A stretch of 64,000 bases of DNA, from positions 7,942,192 to 8,006,191 of the forward strand of contig JASKMD010000026.1 in NCBI GenBank assembly GCA_030144725.1. The letters run 5' to 3'. This DNA is from Haematococcus lacustris. Taxonomy: Eukaryota; Chlorophyta; Chlorophyceae; Chlamydomonadales; Haematococcaceae. Under the pieces are notes generated by a model. It had not been told where the DNA came from and ran no database searches. It worked only from the letters and a program-made list of their open reading frames with translations. The translations under genes were made by a program, and so were the position numbers. Shown here in pieces: positions 10,657 to 21,500 of this stretch (the first letter of the stretch is position 1; every line of letters starts with the position of its first letter).

Positions 10657-11431
10657 CAGTTACACTGCATGGGACAGCAGCTGCCGCTGGCCTCACGGCC
10701 CCAGTGAGACACAGCACGACCAACACGGTGAGTGCAGCACAGAGCAGCAGCCTGGGATGGGGCCGCGCAGCAGTAGCGATGGATGCACGATGCAGTAGGC
10801 AGCGGCTAGGCAGCCTGGCACTGAGAGGCAGTCACTAACATATGGAGCAGCGTGTGGTATAGGGCGACAGCTAGGGGTTATATGACGCAGCTGGCAGCAG
10901 ACAGAGGCATTAGGAAAGGAGCCGCTGTCAGGAATCTACCAGATCGCAAGAAATGATTACAAGGACATGCAAATGATGGGCTCGAGACATCAAGCAAGAC
11001 AGCAGACTGCGCTGTGCTGAGGTTATTTGCTACTTGTTTGCTTTACGGCCGGAAATGTGTGCGTGTACAGGTGCACGCGTGCTCACTGCGTGCCGCTGAT
11101 CTTACCGGTATGCTGCTCGCCTTCCGCTGTTATTGCTATCATTGCGGCTCGTGCATAACAAGGTTGTCCCGTTACGAGGGCGACCCAAAGCAGCCTGACA
11201 GCTGACACCTTCTAGACGGCATTGTTTGCCATTATCATGTTCTGAATTCCCATCACCACCCATCAGCTCACGCCAGCCGCAGCGGCCGAGCAGTCCTTGC
11301 TGGCTTCAGCCTTCTAGCTGATGGCCTCAGCGGAGTCGACGTCAAGGAGGGCGGCATGCAGGCACACACGGAGTCTCTGCCCCTGCCCCTGCTCCTGCCC
11401 AACCCCTTCAGCTCCTGACTTCCTCTCCAGC
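10657..11431. other. Intergenic stretch and 3' flank of psbP-1
   Basis: No gene seen. On the minus strand a TGTAA (complement at about 10955-10959) could serve psbP-1, but it is nearly 480 bases past the stop. The part next to 11432 is probably 3' UTR. Confidence 0.4.
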
Positions 11432-14400
11432 TCATGCCACGGTGAAGGAATTGAGTGTGCCCAGGCAGTCCTTGTTGGCGCCCTTGAACCAGCGCTTGTC
11501 CCCCGCCTGGACTTTAAGCACGTACAAGTTGCCGTTGCTGACCGTGGCCTTGATCAGCTGGTGCCGCCCGCCCTCGTTGCCGTCACCTGCAGCGCAGAGG
11601 CAGAGTCCAAGTGTCAGTTGCATGGGGCATGACAAGAGGGGGCGAGGGCCGCTAGACCATGGCCCCGAGTTGGTGACCCGCACAGGCAATGCCAGTAATG
11701 GGCGTGTGATATGAGTGTGAGGTGTGATGAGCGTGAGGTGTCTGGGGGGGCCAGCTGTCAGTCACATGGGCTACTAGGCAAAGGGGGGCTGTGGTGCTGA
11801 GGCCTGAGACGATGAGGGGTTCAGTGAGAGAGGGACTGCACCGCCAACCTGTCCAGGCAGGAAGGTCATGGCATCCAGCTGTGACAGTGAGAAAGAAGAG
11901 CAGCACTGGCACACACACTAAGACTGCTCATCATCACACATAGGGCCAGCCTGCTGCACGGAACAAGCTGGTCAGACATTGTCCTAGCCTTTTCAACACC
12001 TTCAACACCACGTAAGCAATCACAAGGCCGTTGCACCCCAACACCCCAGATGCCCCTGGCGCTCCCTAGATTGCCTCCTTCGCTCCCCAGCATCAGATCC
12101 CCTGAGCACTGCCTGCAGGTCACACCTGTGCGTGTCAAGATCTCATACTTGTAGTAGGTGCGCCCCTTCTTGTCCTTCTCTGACGTCACACCCAGCAGGG
12201 AGGCTGCTGACACACGGCCCGGGGCAAAGCCTCCCTCTGACTCCGTCTCACCTGCACAGCACCACACACACCACCACCAGCACCCGCTGACAGGCTGGCG
12301 CTGGCTGAGCAGGCAGACCTTGTCAACAGCTGGCCAGCCCACAGCTTCTCCCTGGCTCCGCCCTGCTCTGCTCCATGAGCTCACAGGGCACTTGGCTCAG
12401 GCAAGGGTCAGAGCGCCTTCCTGGCAGCCTGTCTCAGTATCCGTATAGAATACTAGAGCTCTTGCAGCCCTGGGGATATCTTTCTGAGTCGAGTCACAGA
12501 GGGTCAGCTGTCCAGGTGTTGACAGGAGATAGGCAGAGGGTGGCTGGTGCTGAGTCAGGCTCTTTACAAGTGCTCTTTGGAAGTGCCCTTTTGGAAGTGC
12601 TCTTTGGAAGTGCCCTTTTGGAGTGCGAGAGTGAGCCCCCACAGGCCCCCCGCAAGCCCCCACAGGCCCCACGCAGCAGCCAGGAAGCCACACCGGCAGC
12701 AGCCTCAGAGCCTGGGACCAGCACTCCCCTGCCAGCCAAGCGCAGCAAGCGCACCAAGGCTGAGCCGGCAGCTGAGCCCAACAAGGCCCAGGGCAAGGCT
12801 GCCAAAGCCAAGCCAGCACCGCAACCAGGCAGGTGGCTGGACAGGGACTGCAATGCAACGCTGAACATGCAGCGCATTGGGGAGAGCAGATGGCGGCCGC
12901 TGGAGCTGTGCTACTGGCCAGAGCAGGGGAAGCTGCCAGCCAAGGCAAAGGAATACCCTGGCCTGGGCTACAAGCGGCTGCAAGACAAGCCACCCCAGGC
13001 CCAGCAGCAGCAGCCTGCTGTGGCACAGTGGTGTGTGCCACCCTCCACTTTGAGCTGTCATCAGCTTTCAATTAGTGCATGTTTTGTCATGCCAACTCTA
13101 CGGTGTAGCCCTAACGGGTCAGGCAATGTTGTAGGTGGTAGGCGACCATGACCATGTGCATGCCATGTGTATGCCATGTGTAGGCCATGAGCATGCCATG
13201 CGATGGGAACACCACACAGACAAAAACACCGCTTTGTAGTGGTCCACACTTAGTGTGTTCGACTGCAATGAAGGCTCAAGGTTGAGGGCGAAGGTGCTGA
13301 GTCAGGCTGGTGCAGGGAGGTATCCTAGCGCATGCAGACCGGGTAAGGCTGTGACCTCAGCAGGTCAGGGGCGCAGCCTATAGGTTCAGGAGGGGCGAGC
13401 AGGCCCTGGAGCTTCCCTTGGTCACCTCCTGTCACACCGCCTGAGCCTTAGGCGAGGACGCTGCTGCAGCCCAGGCCACCCACAGTAAGCCCGATGCTGG
13501 CAGCCACACTGGCCAGCGTGAGGGGCACCAGGGGCTGCTGCAGCTGCAGCCGCTGACCCTGAGCCCACACTGCCCTAGCCAGCAGTGGGTCCCTCAGGGG
13601 GAGTAGGGACACACACAGCGTGTGTGGGGTGTGTGGCACTGCGCAGGTGCTGGCACCCAGGTTCTGCTAGGGCTGGGGCAGGGCAGGGGCAGGGCAGGGG
13701 CAGGGCAGGGCAGAGGCAGCAGCAGGCGGTATCAGGCAGGGACTGGGCCTGAGCCAGGCCAGGTTGTGGTGAGCCCAGCGCTCTGTGGACCTGCCTGAGA
13801 AGGACTGCTTGCCCAGCAGGTAGCTGACTGACTCAAGGAACTTCTCCGGTGAGCCGTACGCCTCGATGCTGTCCTTGTCTGTGGGCTCCGTCAGCACCAG
13901 CATGTGGTTCACGGCGTCGCCGTTGTCCTCATACCTGGGGGCGCAGGCCAGGCCAGGCCAGGGCGGGTTGAGGAGGGCGAGCGTGATCAGTTATGACTGT
14001 GCGTGAAATTATCAGAGTTCTGACCTGTGTTTTTATGAGTTTTGCTAAATAAAAGGGTAATGCAGGGCAAGGGTGCGGTGGAGGGGGAGGGGAAGGGCAG
14101 GCCAGGGGGCAGGGTGCGGGGGAGGGGAAGGGCAGGCCCGTAGTCTCCCTCCCCTCTCCCCTCCCTCCCCTGCCCTACACCCTGGCTGGGTATTCCCTGT
14201 CCAGCCCACCCTGCCATCCTGTCCTGCAGGCAGCAGCCAGGCGCACTGACCGCAGCACCATGCCGGGGAACTCGCGCTCCTTGGACGGGTTCCACCTTGA
14301 AGGCAGCAGCACTGCAAAGTTTTCACCCTGGTATGGCACGAAGCCAGTCTTGTTGGTGACCTGCAGTCAACAGCACACTGCCGGCAGAGCGTAATGCGAA

Positions 14401-14846
14401 GCTGAGATTAAGCCCAGCATGCTGCAGCTCATGCCCTTGCTGCGGCCTCACACCATCCTCGCACCCGTGTTCACCGTGGCTGCTTCCACACTGCTCTATT
14501 GCTGCAAATCACCTTGCCGAACACATTGGCTGAGTCGCCGAAATCAGCGGAGGACGGGGCCACGCTGGACAGGAGCGAGGCGGTGCCAGCAATCAAGCCC
14601 AACACGGCGCGACGATCCTGCAAGTGAGTGCCGCTTTCACGATAGATGTTGCTTTTGGCCTCAGGTCTCACTGCTGCGACTGCTTCACGTTAGGTGACCG
14701 CCAATTTCCACGATGCGTGGCACACTCACCACCTCAGCATGTTGTGCACGGCAAACTACGGGCACTCGGGCCGGACGCACTGATCGAGTCACGCGGGTCT
14801 GTGCGGAAATTTGTTGCAAAGATTTGTTGCACAATGCGTTGGACAT
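11432..14846 (-). CDS. PSBP: PsbP, oxygen-evolving enhancer protein 2 (psbP-1)
   Basis: PsbP is a lumenal extrinsic subunit that stabilises the Mn/Ca cluster of photosystem II. Six exons: 14846-14730, 14617-14513, 14360-14251, 13934-13795, 12251-12126, 11586-11432. All phases agree and give 250 residues, the usual precursor length. Exon 1 is a chloroplast transit peptide. Exon 2 starts DRRAVLG and continues with a hydrophobic stretch to [16 protein letters not shown], a twin-arginine thylakoid signal with a lumenal cleavage site. The mature part has [56 protein letters not shown] and the C-terminal [11 protein letters not shown]. Intron 4 appears to use a GC donor (CAG|GCAGGT at 13795/13794) and contains retroposon copy 4. 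A second psbP lies in opposite orientation at 49.5-51.9 kb. Confidence 0.93.
12562..13292 (+). mobile_element. Retroposon copy 4, longest, with 16-bp target-site duplication
   Basis: GGTGCTGAGTCAGGCT occurs exactly at 12546-12561 and 13293-13308. Between them lie a 5' block of GGAAGTGCCCTTTT-type repeats, GGAGTGCGAGAGTGAG, a Fanzor C-terminal tail, and the conserved 3' module (from about 13058). It lies in psbP-1 intron 4, antisense to that gene. An exact duplication and a complete 3' end indicate target-primed reverse transcription rather than cut-and-paste movement. Confidence 0.88.
12659..13031 (+). pseudogene. Fanzor C-terminal fragment, family A (in copy 4)
   Basis: The sequence runs through the basic linker, [15 protein letters not shown] (RuvC-III), [11 protein letters not shown] and the Gln-rich end, nearly identical to copy 1. 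Where copy 1 has its TAG stop, this copy has TGG, so the frame reads on into the 3' module and stops at 13149-13151. No RuvC-I or RuvC-II is present. Confidence 0.65.
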
Positions 14847-15527
14847 CTTTGCTGCTCTCGCTGCTGCAGGAAATGCGGATTTAGAAATGGACAACTAAAC
14901 AGGAAAGGTGCATGGGAAGATCCCGGGTCACACGTCGCCGTGCCCCTCAAACCCCGTCTGGCACTCCGTCTCACATCATGACTTCTCAGCTATAATGTAT
15001 ATAATGCTTATAGAAGTGGTCCAATTGGTTTGACTATACTAATGGCCGTCTGCAATTATAATATCAGTACACACGTGAGCACACAATTTTGAGGCGCATT
15101 ACTTTGCAAGATGACGACAAAATGTGCAACCAGGTCGTCATATGCAGTCGGCCCAGGGCCATGTCCCATTGTACTGTGCAGATGGCCGCCCAGCCATGCT
15201 AGAACCGGGCAACTCAGGCCAGGATTGGGTGTACGTGCGCTGCAAGGTCCTGCTACCGCGCTAACACCTAAGAAAGGGGTTAGCTAGTCATGGGGGCACA
15301 CACACCAGATGATCGGAGTTGAAGGCATTAGGCACGATGGCGTTAGGCACGCTAGCAGTAGCCTTAACATTGTTGTCTGGGATTAGGCCCCAGAAGTAGG
15401 CAGGTCGTGGCGGCGTAAAATTGTGTCAGTGTGTAGTCAAGCCCATCGCCGATGGCATTGGCTGTGAGGAACGACAGTTGCAACTGCAGAAACAGCGGTA
15501 CCTCCTGCAACACTTAGATCTCCAGGC
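14847..15527. promoter_or_regulatory. Upstream region of psbP-1; TATA-like tract
   Basis: The region between the psbP-1 start and the NPC1-like stop. An AT-rich block at 14990-15015 reads, on the minus strand, as TATATACATTATAG about 150 bases before the psbP-1 ATG and is a possible TATA element. The rest (15020-15520) is moderately AT-rich with no gene seen. Confidence 0.3.
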
Positions 15528-18500
15528 CTATCGAAGAGTTCGCTGAGCGCCAGGCGGTTGGCCGGGGCCAGAGGGCTGCAAGATGTCCACGTTGCCGACG
15601 TGCATGTAAGGAACAGGCGAGGGGGGCGCCAGCGCAGTCAGTGGAGCGGGCTGGGCTTGCGAGGGAGGTCCGACCAGGGCGAGAAGGATGGGCAGCAGCA
15701 CCAGCCCATGTAGCGCACCTAACACCACCAGTGCCAGGTACAGCCTGCATGTGATCAATAACACACACACACCCTCACCCTCAAGCATCTGTGGCAGTTT
15801 GCTCGTTGTAACGGCTGCAAGGGCAAGCCCCTGCCCATGCCCATCAGCCATGGGTTAGGGCCAGGGGTAGAGGGCTTAATGGGCTCTAATGGTTTAGAGG
15901 GCTTCAGGCTCAAGCCATGCCCAACCTGAAGTAGTACACTCGGAAGATTTGTGTGCGAGCAGCAGCCAGCACCGCCACCCCGACCAGCTTGGTGAAGGTG
16001 ATGCCGCTCAACACGCTGGCGCCACTGCAAGGTGGTGCAGCAAGAGGGGCGGAGCGCTGCTGAGCCATACAGGCGTGCAACAGAGCCGAGTAGGGCCCGG
16101 GTCTCCGCCAGGTAGGGTGCCCTGCCCCTGGCCCCTGGCCCCAACCCCGGCCCTGCCCCTGGCCCCTGGCCCCAACCCCGGCCCTGCCCCTGGCCCCTGG
16201 CCCCGACCCCGGCCACGGCCCCGGCCCTGCCCCTGGCCCTGACCCTGACCTCTGGCCCTAGTCCTCATCACTCCTGACGAGGATTAGGGCCAGGGATCAG
16301 GTCCTACACCATTGCCATAGCTCTGATGCTCCTCATTCCTGGCCTGGCTTCTGAGTTCAAGGCATTGCATTGGTATTGCTGCAGTGGCTGCTGCAACTGA
16401 CGTGGCCTGGGTTCTGGTTCTGAGCTGGAGCAGCAGCAGAGCAGCAGCAGGAGGAGGAGGTGGAAGAGGCCGCACACCACTTCTCCAGTGCTGCTGCCAT
16501 GCGCTGCGGCCGGCTGCCCGGGGCAGTGGTGAAGGCATGCAGCACGTGGGCACAGAACTCCACCGCAATGCCTAGCGCCATGGCCAGGTTCACCAGGGAC
16601 ACCGCGTTCAGCTGGATGCCTGGAGTCAAGTGGAGGGGGAGTAGGCAGGGGTAGGGGCAGGGGCAGGAGCAGTAGGTAGGGGCAGGGGCAGGGGCAGGGA
16701 GGAGTCAGTGCTGCACCAGCCTCCTCTATTTGCCCTGCCCAGCCCTGCCCCACTCCTTTGTTCGCTGCCTGCCCCACCCTCCCCGCCCCAGCCCTGTTGC
16801 TGCTGGCCCTGCCCGGCCTACCTGCCAGCAGCATGGCGCCCATGAGGTGCAGCAGCAGGGAGGCCAGCACCAGCAGCAGCAGGGCAGCGCTCCAGGCACT
16901 GCCAGTGAGTGCCCAGCAGACCAGGCCTATGGCGGCCAGGGGGGAGCCCAGCAGCAGGCCCGCATCATGCCACACGTCCAGGTACTGCGGGTCAGGGGGT
17001 AGGGCCAGGGGGAGAGGATCAGGGGGTGGCGTTGGTATCGCTGCACTGGCTCCAGCTGCCCAGACTGTTTCTACTGCCCTGGCTACACCAGCTGCTATGG
17101 CTGCTGCTGCTGCTGCTGCTGTGGCTGTGGCTGCTGCTGCTACAGCTGCTGTGGCTGTGGCTGCTGATGCTGCTGGCCGTGTGTCTGCTGCTGCTGGGCA
17201 CCTGCTCAAAGAAGACGTGGAACACTGAGAAGGCGTACACCCGCAGGCCCAGCTGCTCCTGGAGCCGGGACACCAGGCGCCGCACCGCCCTCAGGGCCTG
17301 GATGAACTCCTGCAGCCTCACACACACACAGCCTCACACTTAGTCTCACACACACAGCCTCACACTTAGTCTCACACACACAGCCTCACACTTAGTCCCA
17401 CACACACAGCCTCACACTTAGTCTCACACACACAGCCTCGCACTTAGTCTCACACACACAGCCTCACACTTAGTCCCACACACACAGCCTCACACTTAGT
17501 CTCACACACACAGCCACACACTTAGTCTCACACACACAGCCTCACACTTAGTCTCACACACACAGCCACACACTTAGTCTCACACACACAGCCACACACT
17601 TAGTCTCACACACACAGCCACACACTTAGTCTCACACACACAGCCACACACTTAGTCTCACACACACAGCCACACACTTAGTCTCACACACACAGCCACA
17701 CACTTAGTCTCACACACACAGCCTCACACTTAGTCTCACACACACAGCCTCACACTTAGTCTCACACACACAGCCTCACACTTAGTCTCACACACACAGC
17801 CTCGCACTTAGTCTCACACACACAGCCTCACACTTAGTCCCACACACACAGCCTCACACTTAGTCCCACACACACAGCCACACACTTAGTCTCACACACA
17901 CAGCCTCACACTTAGTCTCACACACACAGCCACACACTTAGTCTCACACACACAGCCACACACTTAGTCTCACACACACAGCCACACACTTAGTCTCACA
18001 CACACAGCCACACACTTAGTCTCACACACACAGCCACACACTTAGTCTCACACACACAGCCACACACTTAGTCTCACACACACAGCCTCACACTTAGTCT
18101 CACACACACAGCCTCACACTTAGTCTCACACACACAGCCACACACTTAGTCTCACACACACAGCCACACACTTAGTCTCACACACACAGCCTCACACTTA
18201 GTCTCACACACACAGCCACACACTTAGTCTCACACACACAGCCACACACTTAGTCTCACACACACAGCCTCACACTTAGTCTCACACACACAGCCTCACA
18301 CTTAGTCTCACACACACAGCCTCGCACTTAGTCTCACACACACAGCCTCACACTTAGTCCCACACACACAGCCTCACACTTAGTCCCACACACACAGCCA
18401 CACACTTAGTCTCACACACACAGCCTCACACTTAGTCTCACACACACAGCCACACACTTAGTCTCACACACACAGCCACACACTTAGTCTCACACACACA

Positions 18501-21500
18501 GCCACACACTTAGTCTCACACACACAGCCACACACTTAGTCTCACACACACAGCCACACACTTAGTCTCACACACACAGCCACACACTTAGTCTCACACA
18601 CACAGCCTCACACTTAGTCTCACACACACAGCCTCACACTTAGTCTCACACACACAGCCACACACTTAGTCTCACACACACAGCCACACACTTAGTCTCA
18701 CACACACAGCCTCACACTTAGTCTCACACACACAGCCACACACTTAGTCTCACACACACAGCCACACACTTAGTCTCACACACACAGCCTCGCACTTAGT
18801 CTCACACACACAGCCACACACTTAGTCTCACACACACAGCCTCACACTTAGTCCCACACACACAGCCTCACACTTAGTCCCACACACACAGCCACACACT
18901 TAGTCTCACACACACAGCCTCACACTTAGTCTCACACACACAGCCACACACTTAGTCTCACACACACAGCCACACACTTAGTCTCACACACACAGCCACA
19001 CACTTAGTCTCACACACACAGCCACACACTTAGTCTCACACACACAGCCACACACTTAGTCTCACACACACAGCCTCACACTTAGTCTCACACACACAGC
19101 CACACACTTAGTCTCACACACACAGCCACACACTTAGTCTCACACACACAGCCTCACACTTAGTCTCACACACACAGCCACACACTTAGTCTCACACACA
19201 CAGCCTCACACTTAGTCTCACACACACAGCCTCACACTTAGTCTCACACACACAGCCTCACACTTAGTCTCACACACACAGCCACACACTTAGTCTCACA
19301 CACACAGCCTCACACTTAGTCTCACACACACAGCCACACACTTAGTCCCACACACACAGCCACACACTTAGTCTCACACACACAGCCTCACACTTAGTCT
19401 CACACACACAGCCTCACACTTAGTCTCACACACACAGCCTCACACTTAGTCTCACACACACCCAGGCACTCACACACCCAGGCACAGTCACAGCCACTTT
19501 TGCAGCACAGGCACACCCAACCTCACACACAGCCACACAGCCACAGCCATACACACAGGCACCCTCACATACACACACAGCCATTGCAGCACCACTAACA
19601 CCAGCAAGCTATCTAACATCACACCAGGTGGAGCCCGCATGTGGTCACACAGCCACGCCCACACAGCCACACAGCCGCTGCAGCAGCACCTACAGCTGAC
19701 GCTATGCAGGGGGCACGGGATAGGGCAGCGGCCCGGGCACAGGGTAGAGCAGCAGGGGGCCCTGCCCCGGCCACTGCCTGCAGCCTGCAGCCTCCACAGC
19801 CAATAGCACCGCCGCCCCATTGGCCCCGGCCCCACTGCCTCCCCGACTCGCGGCCCCACTGCCTGGCTGCCACCCCAGCCTGCCTGGCTCACTGCCCCCC
19901 ACCCTCCGCATGCCGCCACTGCATGGAGCCTGGCTGGCGCCCCATGCAGCACTGCATGCATCACTGCCGCCACTGGCTGGCCCCCAACAGCACCAACACC
20001 AACACTGAGTCCAGGCGCATCAGGTGCCCCCCCCCCCCACCACCGCACACCCCCTACCCCTCCCACTGCCTACAGCCGCTCCCCCTAGACCCCAGCCTCC
20101 TACCCTCTTCCTGCCCCCTTGCTGCCCCCGCCCTCAGCCCCCTCCCCTCCCGCGCACCTGCTGCTGGTTCAGGGGCGTGTAGTAGGTCCGGAAAGCAGAC
20201 GCCTCCACAACACCCCGGCTCAGACCCGCCACTGGCAGGGACGCCTCCCCCGCCTGCCCACCCACCCCTTCCTCCCCCACCCCCTCACCCCCCTCCTCTT
20301 CCACTCCCTCCCCCTCCCCCTCGTCCCCGCCCGCCCCCCCGCCCGCCCGCTGCTCCAGCCCTGGGCTGCTGTGGGCAGCCCTAGCTGCGATGAGTCCTGG
20401 GGGGGCTGGGGGGTGCTGCTGCAGGTCAGGCAGTGCAGGCGGCGCCTCCCGGCTGAGCAGGTCAGCGTAGGCGCCCGCCCCTCCCTTGGCACACGCCTCG
20501 CTGGGCAGGGCTTCAAGGAACCAGGGCAGGTAGCGCTGGTAGTCAGCCACGTCCGGGCGCCCACCTGCCGGCAGCAGCAGGGGTCAGGCTGGGTGGGGCA
20601 GCAGGGTGGGGCAGCGGGGCAGGCCAAGCACACGCCATGGCTGGAACAGGAGGGGATGGCATTGAGGTAGGGGCATGCAAGCATGCAAGGGCAGTGGCTT
20701 ATGAGCGCTGCCTGGTGCCCTAGAGTGGTGAGTAGGGAGGGGGCTGTGACCAGGCTGGCCAGCAGCTGTGGTGTCCACCTAACCAACCTCCACACATCAC
20801 ACATCACAGTTTGCTTTTCCCCTCATCCCCTAGCCCCTAACCCCCCTCCACACATCACAGTTTGCTTTTCTTGGCACTATGTATCGTGTTTGCTGAAAGT
20901 TGCCACAACTAGCAGCGTTTACATGTGTTATTTATTGTGCTATTTATTGCAATCCAGCATCACCAGCATTTAGGTAGTCAGGGGATGTCTGCCTGCAGCT
21001 CTCCAGCCTGACTGCTGGCTTGGTGGCCTGCCCTGTGCTGCCCTGTGCTGTCACACACACACACCTATCTCATTGCCCCCTACAGGCCGGACCACCCCTC
21101 ACCAGGAAAGGCAGAGTCCACACACACACGGCAGTCCAGGCAGGCGGCACCCCCCGGGGCTGAGCAGGGCGGCTGGTCGGGGGGGGGACAGTAGCCGCCC
21201 TGCTGGTCGACCCCAGCAGCAGGGCGGGGCGCAGGCAGACCCCAGGCCAGGTGCGCCTCAGGCCCTCCCAGATCTGATCCCAGATCTGATTCCGGATCTG
21301 ATCCCAGATCTGATCTTGAGCCAGGTGTCGAGTTTGACCTCAGCCCCGGCCCCACAGGGCGGTCAGGGCCCCAGGGGTGCAGCCAGCCAGGTGCCAGTGA
21401 GGGGGCGGTGTGAAGGCGGCAGCACCTGAGGGGAGGGCAGGGGCAGGGGCAGGGCAGCACACACCCCACCGGTGCATCTGCTGCAGGGAGGAGAGGTGGG

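Noticed and set aside
16384..17343. Plus-strand frames over the NPC1-like exons (Leu/Ala-rich)
   Set aside because: They are antisense shadows of well-supported NPC1 exons.
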